A DNA stretch of 22,737 nt, taken from assembly GCA_019649035.1 (NCBI GenBank), contig BMAT01010952.1, positions 13,077-35,813 of the forward strand, read 5' to 3'. Below the pieces are notes generated by a model. It saw only the letters and a list, made by a program, of their open reading frames with translations. It did not search any database and was not told the DNA's origin. The position numbers and the translations under genes were made by a program. Shown in pieces: positions 9,628 through 20,072 of this stretch (position 1 is its first letter; each line of letters opens with the position of its first letter). This DNA comes from Elysia marginata. Its lineage: Eukaryota > Mollusca > Gastropoda > Plakobranchidae.

Positions 9628-11224
9628 AAAAAAAATTGTTCCTTTATGAAAATGCTGATAAATGCTTAAGAGAGAACATTAAAAAAATTTTTACTTACCT
9701 GTCTTTAATAACAGTTCAAAAGATGAACAATGAATGATGAGGTGGTAAAGCTATGAAAGGGGTGATTACAAATATGGTCGCATTAAGCACAATTCTAAGG
9801 GCAAAACTTTAAAAGTTTGAATTTGACTGCAACTAGTTAAAAAAATTAATCCATTTTCCTCCGATGATACGGTATTTGAGATTAGAATCCGAAGGAATCA
9901 ATTTGCAAATGCTCTAGACCGCTTTTTCTAAGAGCATGTCTTAAGAAATGTTGATTTTCAAAATGATATAGCTGAACTCCGAGCGATGTTCGAAAGTACA
10001 TAAACTGTAGTACCCACAATTTCATAAAACAGTTAAAAGACGCACAGAAATGTTTCTAGTTTACCAGGCTTTATCAAACACACACTATTACATCTAATTC
10101 AAGAACAGTATGATAAATTAAAATAAGCCATTGAACCAGCCTAAAATAAAACACGTTATTGGACATTTAAAAGTGCTGGGCCGAATAAAAACAAAGACCA
10201 AGTAGCCAACTTATCGCTGTGTAAAATTAAGAAACGGGAAACAACAGCGATGAAGATAACGACAATACCAACAATTATAACAAAAAAAAATAACTGTATG
10301 TTTCAAACATCAAGAAAGAGTTCGCTATAAGCTCATGTATACAAGCCACTATGTCATCGGCCATCTGCGACAAATTGCTTTTCCAGATACAACAACCAAA
10401 AGATTACACCATGTTGTTCGGCTGTGAAGTTGGCTTAGAACGAACCACAAAGACAATTCGTAACGTTCTTTCTTAGTTGTCTATTTTAATAAGCTCATCG
10501 GACATTCAGCATTTACTTCTGCCGGCCTTGGTCAGATAATCGGTGGAGGTGCAATACACATTACAAAGTTTTTAAAAATCAGCCTGTCATTTTTTTTCAA
10601 TACTATGTAACCTATAGCTAGGTCAATTGGTATAGAAGATACTCAAAGACACTAAAATTATACATGTATAAGGATCGAGTGGAATAAAAAAAAACTATCG
10701 AGTGTGCTTGACCAATGTTTCGAGAAACACGTTGCTAACGCCGAATAAAGAGACAGAATGATCAAATACGTCACTCAAGATAATACAAACTACCTCCGAA
10801 AATAACTATTTCTTATACATAATTATATAAAAATGAGCTTGTCTAAGACCTAGTACTTGAAACTTTTAAATCCTCTTGACAGTATTTTTTTTAAAGCATC
10901 TCAGTAGTCACAAGATTTGGCAAAGAGTACGTGTAAGACAGATCTATATACACGAGAAAGATACTTGCATGAGATTCTAAGTAAAAACGTTCACTTGTTA
11001 AAATAACATTTCAATTTTCTGACTAAAAATACATCGCAATTGCTATTTAAGAGAAACCTTGATATCAACTTTTAACAGCGGACTTTCAATAAAAGTTTTG
11101 AATTTGTCTTCAGAGATCTAAACCTGAATTCTTTAAATGTATGACTTGTATAACCTCGGAAGCAGTCCTATCCCCATCATTTTAGACTTGACGTTTCCTT
11201 CCTCGTTATATTTGTACTGACTAA
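9628..11224. other. Long AT-rich stretch with no supported gene
   Basis: Stops are frequent in all six frames and nothing over 60 codons is worth noting. No RNA gene, transposon end or tandem repeat is apparent. Short A-runs occur near 9840, 10284 and 10686. Confidence 0.6.
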
Positions 11225-11252
11225 CCCCCCCCCCCAACACACACACACACAG
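11225..11252. repeat. Poly-C run followed by a (CA)n array
   Basis: An 11-base C run is followed directly by about eight CA units. This kind of compound slippage-prone sequence is often miscounted in assemblies. Confidence 0.93.
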
Positions 11253-11486
11253 CCACGGCTCTTTTCAGTGTTTTATATTGTTAGTCGTTATTGTTCTAAA
11301 ATGAGTTAAAATCGCTACTTGTTGGCAGCACTGTAGACCTGACTAAACCGTTCGCAAGTCGGTACTTACTTCCATAAAGGCATTTATAAACCAAGCACCT
11401 GCCCGCCTCTTTGTTACGGAACCACTGCACTCAACACCATGTGTATGTAACCAATAGTTCGGGCACCGAATCTCCAAGGCTCAAGT

Positions 11487-11687
11487 TTACGTGTCCAATT
11501 CCCCCATGTGACTGACGGTTTCTCTCCCCCAGGTTGCAGCGAACCGGCCACAGCTGCCAAACTTCGATCGCTTCGGGTCAATACCGGTCAAGGCCAGGGC
11601 CAGTAACTGCCCAAGCACTCGGACATGGGTGGCTAAACTCGACACAGCTTGACCGTTCCTGGCCTCTGTTAGATTAATTTTGGACAA
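11487..11687 (-). other. Unrecognised 66-codon frame in a GC-richer island
   Basis: The stretch from about 11400 to 11690 is clearly GC-richer than its surroundings. On the minus strand it holds a 66-codon frame with no domain I can name. On the plus strand a pyrimidine tract with CAG at 11530-11532, preceded by CTGAC at 11511-11515, looks like a 3' splice acceptor. The sequence after it stays open for about 38 codons in one frame. Neither reading is supported by a matching donor or a recognisable product. It may be an isolated exon or part of an unknown repeat family. Confidence 0.18.
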
Positions 11688-11936
11688 TGAAAGAGGGAAA
11701 AGGAATGTTTGAAAGTGGTGCGACGAGGCCTTCAGATCAACAGACAGGGCTATCAGTTTGGTTTACAACATATGTTGCATTTACAATAAACATGCGGTTT
11801 TTATGGCAGTGGAATCAAAGAAGTCATTTGAAAGAGGAAGAAAAAGAAGTAGCAGCAATAGCGGTAGAACTTGTAGAATTAGTAAACCTGGCAGTAGTAG
11901 AGGTAACAAAGATGATGTCAAGTATCTGAAAATAAA

Positions 11937-11937
11937 T

Positions 11938-12013
<76 letters not shown>
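11937..12013. repeat. Compound (GTA)n / (GCA)n trinucleotide microsatellite
   Basis: About 13 GTA units pass into CAACAGCAG and about nine GCA units, then two TAG units. A degenerate GTA/GCA zone precedes it from about 11855. Plus-strand frames through it give poly-valine/alanine or similar homopolymeric peptides, which argues for DNA slippage rather than coding. Confidence 0.96.
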
Positions 12014-12014
<1 letters not shown>

Positions 12015-13236
12015 TGTATTTAAAAGTAGTTATATTAGTGATAAAGACAGTATCTAATTTTGGGACCAGTTACGCACAAAGAGGCAGTAAAGCGATAAAA
12101 GAAACTGGACAGGGCCTTATTCTCCATGAAATTGTCCATTATTTATGAAGGCTAGAGAGATGCGACCCGTGATATTTTACACCTTGTTGATGTAATCTGC
12201 TTTAAAGTACCAAAGGCATTATAACTCAACATTTTAAAAAACTTAATGAGCAACCAATTTAAAAAGAGAGAAAAAAAAGTCGCATAAGTAGATCTAAACA
12301 GACGAGTTAAGATAGATACCGTAGGGCTATATGGATATATAGGCTACTTAATCCGGACATAAAAATTAGATGGAGGTAAAGGGAGGTTGTAGAAATAATT
12401 ATGTTAAAACCATGGAAGGGATATGGAAGGAATAGTCAGTAGAACTTTAAAGATAGGCGGCAGAACCATGAACTTATATAAAAAAGAAAAGGGAATGTTA
12501 CTCAGAGACTTATCACAAACTTAAAAAAAAAGGCCGAGAGAAAACTTTATACCAAATATTAATTTCAAATATTGTCGAGGGAAGTTCAACAGAGGTCAAG
12601 GACACAAGCCGCGTGGCCAGGTAAACAAAGACCGGTATCGAGTGGCGCACAACTACTCAAATCTTTGGTTTGTCCTCCACTGAGGAGATAGATCTAGCTG
12701 AAGATTAAGTAGAGAATTCCTCGTGATGCAGTGGTCCATGAAATAACAATATCAATTACCATTGTAACATCTGCTATGATGGCCCTTTTGGTTAGCTTGT
12801 ACTTGAAAACAAGTGACAGGTTCGTAGTTTGAATACAAACTTTAGTAATGAATATGATACATTTGTTTCGGTAACAAAGGACAGCTTGCTTCTTATTTTT
12901 ATAAAATGACATTCATCTGCATGCCGGAGGGAAAATGGACACTAACTTCACCACACTTCAACAAACTCAACTCACTATGAATGTGGGTATACTGTATCAA
13001 AGTTTAATTAAACAAACATCTCTAGGCATTTACTAATTTAGGCATTAAACTGTAGAGGCGTCAACATATTTACGAGATATGGATCGCAGTTGATTTGCTT
13101 TCATTCGACTTTGTGAATGAACGAACTTTTAAGGATGAAATGTCCTCGCAAGTCTCAAAATGTCTACTTTAAACTTAAGCAAGTATGAAACCCATCTCAG
13201 TATTGAAGCGAGGCGAACAAAGAAACTTCGCGCTAT
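12014..13236. other. Unassigned AT-rich DNA, no gene seen
   Basis: No supported frame. A 72-codon minus-strand frame at 12694-12912 is hydrophobic and basic without a recognisable motif. A short GC-richer patch around 12605-12655 is unexplained. Confidence 0.55.
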
Positions 13237-13656
13237 TTAAAATAGAGCATCAACGAACTTCAGAAGCGTCATTGAGAAAACTAACCAATTCGTTAAGTAA
13301 TAGTATACACAGATTGCTATTCCTATGTAACTCGGCACAGTCAGTGCCAGAGAAATACTACAGGGGTTGATCCTGATGATATCAGCCAACCAACCCCTCT
13401 TCCCTCCCCTCTCCTCTTTCTCTCCTTCTACCGTACGCATACACCCCGACCCCCGTTGTTGGGGACCTTGCCAAAGTTCAGAGAAAAAGTCCAGCCGTGA
13501 GGTCAGGCTAAACTTGAACCCCCTACCCGTTCTCCACGCTCCGCAACGCTCGTGACTAGTGACCCTAACCGCGACTTTCACGGCAAGATAGGAGTTATCA
13601 GGAATGTCCGCCCGAGGAAAACACCCGTAAATAGCATTGAATTGAATAATAGTCAC
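13237..13656 (-). other. Unrecognised 139-codon open frame, GC-richer in its first half
   Basis: This is one of the longer uninterrupted frames in the window, beginning at a minus-strand ATG at 13654-13656. The first 75 or so residues come from a GC-richer patch (about 13430-13610) and contain many Arg, Gly and Ser. The middle is charged because of a pyrimidine-rich plus-strand tract at about 13388-13430. The last 30 residues are hydrophobic and AT-derived, with a possible membrane-like segment. I recognise no family. An opposing plus-strand frame (13367-13555) overlaps, so the openness may be compositional. It could be a repeat-family fragment, an isolated exon or chance. Confidence 0.2.
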
Positions 13657-15420
13657 TGGCCAAGGCCAAAATAATCAACAGTCTCCTAGCAACAACCTGA
13701 AATTATTGAATGTATCACCGCTTTTGTTAAAAAAAAAACCCCCACTTATTCTTATCTTTTATGCATTGATTGGCCTGCGGGGAAGAGGGGCACGGGTCCA
13801 GTTTGCAATATATTCAAATTAAGTTAATATTAAATAAGAGAAGAAAATCACTACGCAGGTACTACAGAAGGCTTAGCAACCTAGTTATTAATAGATATCG
13901 GGAAATTCGCTTTATTGGAAGAGGGAAGAAAAGCAAATCACTGCTCTGATACTGCGATTGGTTAACATACGACAGCTGCAGTTGGTACAAAGATAAAGCA
14001 CACGCGATACACTCAGAACGCTGTTAGTGGTTATACTCCTCTTCGCTTAGACTCCCAATGCTTTACCAACTCTCATCCAAAGACGTTATAGTTGATGACA
14101 CTTAACAACCTCTATTTGGCATAATTAAAATACGCGTGCTTACCACACACTCACCTCAACCAAAATTAGGTTTTTGCGTTTTTTCGGAAAGCGGAAACAT
14201 AAACATGAACGAATCCCAATTATTCAATTGGTTCAATCCTCAACACTTGACCGTGAAACTCAACTTGTTTTAAACCATTGATGTTTACATCAACCCACCG
14301 CGCCGACCGTGTACAACTATAACGCAAATTTAGCTTGGTGTCCAATCTGTACAATTAGTATAATACTGGCTAATACTAGCTGGGTGCCCGATCGATGAAC
14401 GGAATTAAATTGTAGGGTGGGTGTAAAATAGCTTTTTGTGTTTATCTGTTTGTATGTTTCCTTTCTTTTTTCCAATAACGTAGTACACATCCTTGATAGA
14501 TTCTTTGTTGAGTGGGCGGGTCTAGATATCACTCCACATCTCACTGTATTTCTATCTAACATGCATGTCCAAGCCCTGATCTAAATAAGGCCTGATTTCT
14601 TTCCTAAATAGAATTATAGTTGCAATATCTTAACTTTTAGAACGTGCAGTAAGCAAAAAAAATGTTCAGCTTTTAAAATAAGAAGGTTAATATAAATTCG
14701 AAGTATACTTTGTCTGGAGTCTAAAGCTAGTTTAAATTATTTGTCAGAGTTATAATTCTTTGTTATTACCTTTAACTTCCTGTTTAGCTAAGATAAAAAG
14801 ATTTCAAAGCAAATTCTAAATTTCCTCTGAATTGTTTCCCGATTTTTTAAAATAGATATATCTAGATCTAGATCTAATGAATTTAAAATCTTATTATAAT
14901 GGAAGGAGAAGTAAACTTTCAGACAGAGAAGGCTTTTTTGTGGGAGGCTTAAAATTGGGAAAATTAGCTTATCCATTTCAAATCACACTAAATTGAGGTA
15001 AGAGAGTATTTTTATGGGAAAAATGAAGCAGGATTCCATGGTGTTAAAATCTAGATCGGCTCCTCATTGGGATTTTCCCGACCTGTGTATTCGCTAGCTA
15101 TCTAGATGCACCACTCAGCACTAAAGTTAGGGCCTATTACCTTGACCATAGTTGCAAACATTGATCTCTTTGTTAAGAATATAAAAATGGATCTAGAGCA
15201 CGTGTAACAACAAAATTTCAAACAAAAAACTAAAGGGAGTTAAGACTTCAAGATAGACCAGTGCACTCTTGGAGCCATATAGATGCATCCTGTTAAATCT
15301 GAAGGTTGAGAGTAGTTATGCAGTTTAGAAGCCTTAGCATTTATAATTTTGCCCCCTATCCAAATATAAAATTAGAAGATCTATGGCTTTGCGGGCAACA
15401 ACCAGAATTTTCAAGGCTGT
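13657..15420. other. Long AT-rich stretch with no supported gene
   Basis: Short frames only (for example 14317-14562 and 14788-14976, both minus), without motifs. A TATCTAGATCTAGATCTA block lies at 14859-14876, with further TCTAGA sites at about 14521, 15049, 15102 and 15190. No RNA gene or transposon end is seen. Confidence 0.55.
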
Positions 15421-15742
15421 TTCCATAAGGAGGTGTCCCAGGGGTCCAGGGGTTTGCTGACTGCCTTGAGTGGTATGGGTTCAAATCTTATTCTGTCTAA
15501 CTGGAGTTGCTGAAACACCTTTCCTCGAGTGCAGGGCAAGCCACCAAATCCCTTCACATTTCCGGGAGCCCAGAGGTGTCATCTCTTCAGCACATTGAGG
15601 AAAGAAATAGGACCTCTCCATTCGAGCCTTGAGACAAAATTATCGGGAAAGGTCTTGGATTTGATTGCATCCCAAATTATGATATCTGCCGGTACTAGAC
15701 TACGACCACGGCACAGCCGTCGAAAGCTGAAGAAGAAGAATC
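15421..15742 (+). repeat. Possible SINE-like remnant (weak)
   Basis: A sequence resembling a Pol III B box (GGTTCAAATCT, 15478-15488) is followed by about 240 bases of moderately GC-rich sequence ending in an AGAAGAAGAAGAA tail at 15728-15741. That layout resembles a tRNA-derived SINE body with a short simple-repeat tail. No convincing A box lies at the right distance upstream, and no target duplication is visible. I list it only as a candidate. Confidence 0.25.
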
Positions 15743-16893
15743 TGTCGGGTAGTATTCCATCTACCGTAGAGACCCATCATCTACCCCTGCTCTCCTTTGA
15801 TACTGGAGTTATTAGACCAAAGCGCAGGCATCTAATAGAACATACAATTATCAGCGTAGGCAACACTGTTTTTATCTCCATATTACAGACAAAGTATGCG
15901 CCTTTTAGGGACACGGATGGCTAGCTTACTGTGGTCGCTGGCTGCATTCTTCGAAGGCAAACCAAAGAAACATAATTCTTTTTTAACAAAATGCCAGAGT
16001 GATGTTCAACAAAGAGTATGCAGCCTTTTTGGATTCGGAAACCCCGGATTGAAACCAACCAGAGGCTTTGCACATGCACATACAGGCGCATACATTATGC
16101 CAACTCACACATTCCCACACGCAGCAGCTGTATCGCACCAAAATCGAGCAGTCTTTGCAGATACATCTGATTCTTCCATCTTCACCGTGTGTTGGAAAGG
16201 TAAACTTTTACGATTAGGCCTTAAAGAAATCTCTGTAAAACACATTGAGAATTTATTTAAGTGCTAGTCCATGATTATTATTTTATTCAAACTAAAAGAA
16301 CGTTTTTTTGTGAGCATGATTCTTTGCATGAGACAAAAAGTTAGCCCAAAAAGGAAAGACAGAATCTTCATAGTTGTGAAGAGAACCATTGGGATTCTTA
16401 CAAGTGAACAACTTACTCTAGTTATGATATTCCGCGCTATTAACCTCAAACTTGCGAGTGAAATATTCAAAATGATTGCTTTGAATAAAATACTCTCACC
16501 CAAAATGTCCAAGGAGGTGCCTGTTTTATTAGGGAAGCAATGGTCCAAAGGATTAAGCAGCGGTTTTTGAGAGTGAGAAATCGTAATAGCGCAATTCAGG
16601 ACTTTGACAATTAAAGCAATAACGCAGAGAATCTTTAACCATTACAACGGTAAACATTAATCCTGTAGAAGAACAAACGCATTTTCGAATTAGTAATTAC
16701 GATATTCACAAATTTTTGTCCCTTCCTCCCCCCCCCCACAAAAAAAAGAGCCGACAAAAATATCAGTCTGTTTTAATAGCCTTTCATTCGATCATACCAC
16801 GCAGTCAGATGAAAAGAATGGATTTGAACTTAGGAGTTAGTGTGACCTTTGACATATAGTTTGTATTGACCACTGGAAAGAGCCTCACAGACA
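15743..16893. other. Stretch with three successive unrecognised plus-strand open frames
   Basis: Open frames of 131 codons (15529-15924, beginning inside the SINE candidate), 123 codons (15896-16267) and 99 codons (16271-16570) follow each other on the plus strand in different frames. None shows a domain, signal peptide or conserved motif that I recognise. A minus-strand frame (16264-16548) overlaps the last. A relic of a coding repeat broken by frameshifts is possible. A chance run of open frames is equally consistent. A 10-base C run lies at 16728-16737, followed by an A run. Confidence 0.25.
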
Positions 16894-16894
16894 C

Positions 16895-16928
<34 letters not shown>

Positions 16929-16997
16929 CGAGAGAGAGAGAGAGAGAGGTGGGGGGGGGAGAGGGGAGAGAGACAGAGAGAGGGAGAGAGAGAGAGA
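16894..16997. repeat. GA-rich array with an internal G-run
   Basis: GA units are interrupted by AAAG, GCGA and a G-rich core (about 16949-16967) with an uninterrupted run of eight or more Gs. The minus-strand frame here encodes only Ser-Leu repeats and is not a gene. Confidence 0.94.
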
Positions 16998-17661
16998 AAT
17001 AGGGTGAAGGATAGAAATAACGATGTTGAAAGTTAAGAGTATAATCAACAAAGTTAGACGCACGAAGGATATGTCAAAATAATTACAATAAACTGATTTG
17101 GATTCTAGACACTATTGCACTGTCACAATAATAACAAAGAAAACTATTGGCTATGAAGAATAAAAGCTTTCATTCTCAGTACTGATCTATAAGTACAATA
17201 TTACGCATAATATTAGAACATCGTAGCGATATTGAAAAACTGTAGAAACTCACTTTGAGTCAAGGGTTGAATGGGTAACAACTTCCAAGTATCAAGAAAG
17301 AGCGAACAAGTTCCGCACTCAACACTCAGGCCTCTTTGAATACAGATTATGAATCTTAAGTTACAATTATTAAAATTATGAAAATTCACATGTCGGTCTT
17401 CATTCCTTCACTGTTAATAAATATTATTTGCGCGCAACATTAAGTTTTTAACTTGCGTCAGGCATACACTAGATCTAGATGAGGAATTTTGAACGATTAT
17501 CTTGGAGCTAGTAAATATTCCAAGACATTTTCGTCGCTGATAGTCATGCCAGTGCCACAGGAACACACCCGGTGGTCTGTTAAAACGCTTTCTGCCTTTC
17601 TCTGGTACAACGGTCAGCGCTTAGTGAAGGAAGAGGGGGGTGCGCAATGGACAAGATGACA
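16998..17661. other. Unassigned DNA, no gene seen
   Basis: AT-rich, with no supported frame. A CTAGATCTAGAT block lies at 17469-17480. A slightly GC-richer stretch at about 17540-17660 precedes the next GA array. Confidence 0.55.
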
Positions 17662-17662
17662 C

Positions 17663-17728
<66 letters not shown>

Positions 17729-17736
17729 GAGGGGGG
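17662..17736. repeat. (GA)n microsatellite
   Basis: A long GA array with one AAAG and one GATA interruption and a G-run at the right edge. Frames through it give Arg-Glu or Ser-Leu repeats and are artefacts. Confidence 0.96.
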
Positions 17737-17906
17737 TCGGGTATGGCTGTTGTGACAGTGATACCCACCCGTACCCGCTATGGCTGGCCCAAACCAAGCG
17801 GTCTGGAGAAATCCAAGGTCAGATTTTGGTTGTTTATAAATAGCCTGTGGTTGGATAGAAGACGGGAAGGCTGGTAATGGTGCATACCAGCGTCGGTAAC
17901 ATGCGC

Positions 17907-17908
<2 letters not shown>
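17737..17908. other. GC-richer spacer between two GA arrays
   Basis: About 170 bases of moderately GC-rich sequence. Two plus-strand frames emerge from the preceding GA array and cross it, ending at 17843 and 17877. Their C-terminal halves show no recognisable motif, so no gene is claimed. Confidence 0.5.
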
Positions 17909-17944
<36 letters not shown>

Positions 17945-18162
17945 AGAGAGAGAGGGAGAGATAGAGAGATAGAGAGTTAGAGAGAGAGGGAGAGATAGAT
18001 ATATAGAGAAACAGAGAGAGAGGGAGAGAGAGTTAGAGAGAGATAGAGAGAGAGGGAGAGTTAGAGAGAGCTAGAGAGAGTTAAAGAGAGATAGATAGAG
18101 AGAGGAAGGGAGCGAGAGTTAGAGAGAGAGAGGGAGGGAGAGAAAGAAAGAGAGAGAGAGAG
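17909..18162. repeat. Higher-order GA array with GTTA/GATA variants
   Basis: It starts as pure GA (about 17909-17941), then carries GTTAGA, GGGA, GATA and GCTA variants in semi-regular order. One stretch repeats with a 34-base period: AGTTAGAGAGAGAGGGAGAG occurs at 17941 and again at 17975. This is a microsatellite that has developed a minisatellite-like pattern. Confidence 0.9.
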
Positions 18163-18299
18163 CAATAATAACATAAAAGGAGACAGGGAGTGAAATGAAT
18201 AGAGAGTGAGAAAGAGACAAAGGCATTAAGGATAGAAAGATGATTATAAACATGAGAAGAAAAGAAGATGGAGAGTGAAATCGTAATGAAGAGCTACAT

Positions 18300-18301
<2 letters not shown>

Positions 18302-18358
<57 letters not shown>
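18302..18358. repeat. (GA)n microsatellite with a G-rich flank
   Basis: An uninterrupted GA array of about 28 units, followed by a G/A-rich shoulder (18359-18387) with G-runs of six and five. Confidence 0.97.
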
Positions 18359-18361
<3 letters not shown>

Positions 18362-18461
18362 GGGGGGAGGGGGAGGAGGAAGAGAGAAATCTGTAAAGCA
18401 GTCTTTTTTATCAAGAACTGTTACGTGGTTTGAATCACTCATCAATAGACAATAAAAAAAA

Positions 18462-18482
18462 ACACACACACACACACACACA
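18462..18482. repeat. (CA)n microsatellite
   Basis: About ten CA units between two A-runs. Confidence 0.96.
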
Positions 18483-19184
18483 AAAAATGACAAGAGCGCT
18501 CTTTTTTTATTTTCAGCGATATGCACTTAGCGGTGGTGACAATAAAAGTTTTTTTTTTCTTTATGGTATATAGACAACAAAAACATTAATAATTACTCAT
18601 TGTACAACATCTTTCAGTTTTACATAATGGAAGCTCGATCTTTAAAAACCAAACAGGTAAAATTTATTAGAATGCTCACTTATTTTGTTCTCTTAATGAA
18701 TTATTAATTTAAACCCTCCTTTAATGCTCCAAATAACACAAAAAGCTGTTTAAGCAGTCCGCAAAAGTTTGGGTTCACATGGGTTCAACTGTTACTGGGT
18801 TGATCAAACTGATAACTAAACCCGGGAACTCTTGCACAGCAACCGTTTTCATTACATTGCACGTAACGCTGTTTCAAACGCAAAAAGAAGATGAAGAATG
18901 AATAGAAAATAGAGACTTAAAGAAGAAAAGTAAAGGAGGCCTTGTGGTGAACGTGCTAAGGGTGCGTTGTAGGCAGCGCTGAGCCAAGTCACGTGCATGC
19001 GTTGAAAACTGTATACAGATTCGGTCTCTGGAAGAAAGAAAAAGTCTCGCAACCAATGCAAATTTGTCAAAAGTCGCAATTTTTACATTAAAAAGCGTTG
19101 ATATTTTAAACATGAGATCTGACTGAGCTTCCAAGTGATAAAATTTAAGCGAAATTTTCATAAAATTTTGTCGAGAGTCAATTT
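18483..19184. other. Unassigned AT-rich DNA, no gene seen
   Basis: No supported gene. The C-terminal part of a long minus-strand frame (18874-19515) extends into this stretch but has no motif of its own here, since the recognisable part lies above 19235. TGGGTTCA occurs twice near 18770-18786. Confidence 0.55.
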
Positions 19185-20072
19185 CATTGCAATTTCGTGA
19201 TTGCCTCTCAATCTCAAGGATGGCATTCATGCCCACGCTGTGTGCAGGTAGTTCGCTCTGGCCAAATCTGGACCTCCAGAGTCTGAAGGAGATCGGACAT
19301 TTGGTATCCCGATGTTGTCTCAATGGTAGACCACGGCTATCTAGACTGCCTAGATGGACAAGACCAGACGCTGCTATGTGACGACGCTCTAGCTTGTTCT
19401 GCGGCTGGTTGCGACGCTTCCAGCTACCCTTGACCTGAGCACGCAAATGCTGTCTGTCTGTGCTGTGCGAACAAACTCGGAATGCATGATGTTGCTTCAT
19501 TTGATCGGCCTTCATTCAGGCCAGCTTGCAAGGGCAGCCCTGCTTTCTGTGCCTTTGTTTTAGCTCATGGAACAGAAGCTTTTGCGGGATGCAGTGGCCC
19601 TTCATTCTGATCCAATTACCAGACCACAGCAGTTGAGACCTCAGGACCATTGACTCGATGAGTGTAGACTTGCCTTTGCCGAAGACTACAGTCCTGCTAC
19701 TACATGCCAAGGCCAGAGTGTAGGACACGCTGATGGGAAGCTCTTCACCGGTTTCAGGTGTCACCGGTATTCACCCCAGGTTTCGCAGCTATACTAAGTG
19801 ATAATAATTAATATGTCGTGTACATGTTCAGGTTTGCTATGAGGGTAATATTGTGGTGATTAAGCACTTACTTGTGGAATCGAACCAGTGACTGGTTTGC
19901 TCTGCTGGTCGTGGCCGCGATCTCCTGGTGCATGGAACCGTCGCTGGGCTTACGGCTTCCAAGGTATATAAATCTTTCAACAGTTTCAGCCATCGACTAG
20001 AGGTCTATGGTTTCAGCTCTTTGCCATCGATGATGATGGTTGGCGGCAGGACGCTGGAGTTGGAGGCACTTT
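19185..20072 (-). mobile_element. Old, frameshifted LINE relic, RT thumb to C-terminal finger
   Basis: Read on the minus strand, conserved LINE landmarks occur in the expected order but in shifting frames. The order is an IDGKELKP box, a YLGS...SDGSM...EIAA box, CETW, the LRSQLLWSGNWIRM box, then a decayed Cys/His finger at about 19299-19240. Upstream of 20072 the sequence switches abruptly to AT-rich DNA with no RT homology, so the catalytic part is absent. The downstream end is uncertain and was set at about 19185 because the sequence loses its distinct character there. Stops and frameshifts show this copy is much older than the LINE at 611-1944. It is also of a different kind, since the younger one lacks the WxGHxxRM-type block and the finger. 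Confidence 0.8.
19235..20072 (-). pseudogene. Broken LINE reverse-transcriptase C-terminal coding relic
   Basis: An intact relative would encode the end of an endonuclease/reverse-transcriptase polyprotein. Minus-strand segments are visible in order. PPTIIIDGKELKP lies at about 20045-20007 and is followed by an in-frame TAG. ETVERFIYLGS and SDGSMHQEIAA follow at about 19988-19911, then a region like NHHNITL...LNMY near 19860-19815. CETW (19788-19777) leads into an HLKPVKSF stretch. STLIESMVLRSQLLWSG and WIRMKGH...QKLLFHELKQ come next at 19668-19555, and a basic linker ends in CPISFRLWRSRFGQSELPAH (19299-19240). The last segment resembles a C-x2-C...H finger with the second Cys changed to Ser and the spacing disturbed. 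At least two frameshifts and several stops break it. This block order is typical of many animal LINE ORF2 C-termini; the clade is not assigned. Confidence 0.8.

Noticed and set aside
11687..12057. Frames giving poly-Val/poly-Ala across the GTA/GCA array
   Set aside because: The homopolymeric residues come from the microsatellite, and the flanking residues show no recognisable motif.
16830..18526. Minus-strand frames rich in Ser-Leu and plus-strand frames rich in Arg-Glu
   Set aside because: These are translations of GA/CT microsatellites, which lack stops by composition. The same applies to the frames at 7777-8061 and 9264-9545.
18874..19515. 213-codon minus-strand frame considered as a gene
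   Set aside because: Its first 95 or so residues are the decayed LINE C-terminus. The remainder is unrelated AT-rich read-through, so it is a composite artefact.
19876..19886. Perfect Pol III B-box-like GGTTCGATTCC on the minus strand, suggesting a tRNA or SINE
   Set aside because: It lies inside the decayed LINE reverse-transcriptase relic, just after the SRANQSL segment. Only three base pairs of a T stem can form and no A box is present at the right distance. A chance match is the better explanation.
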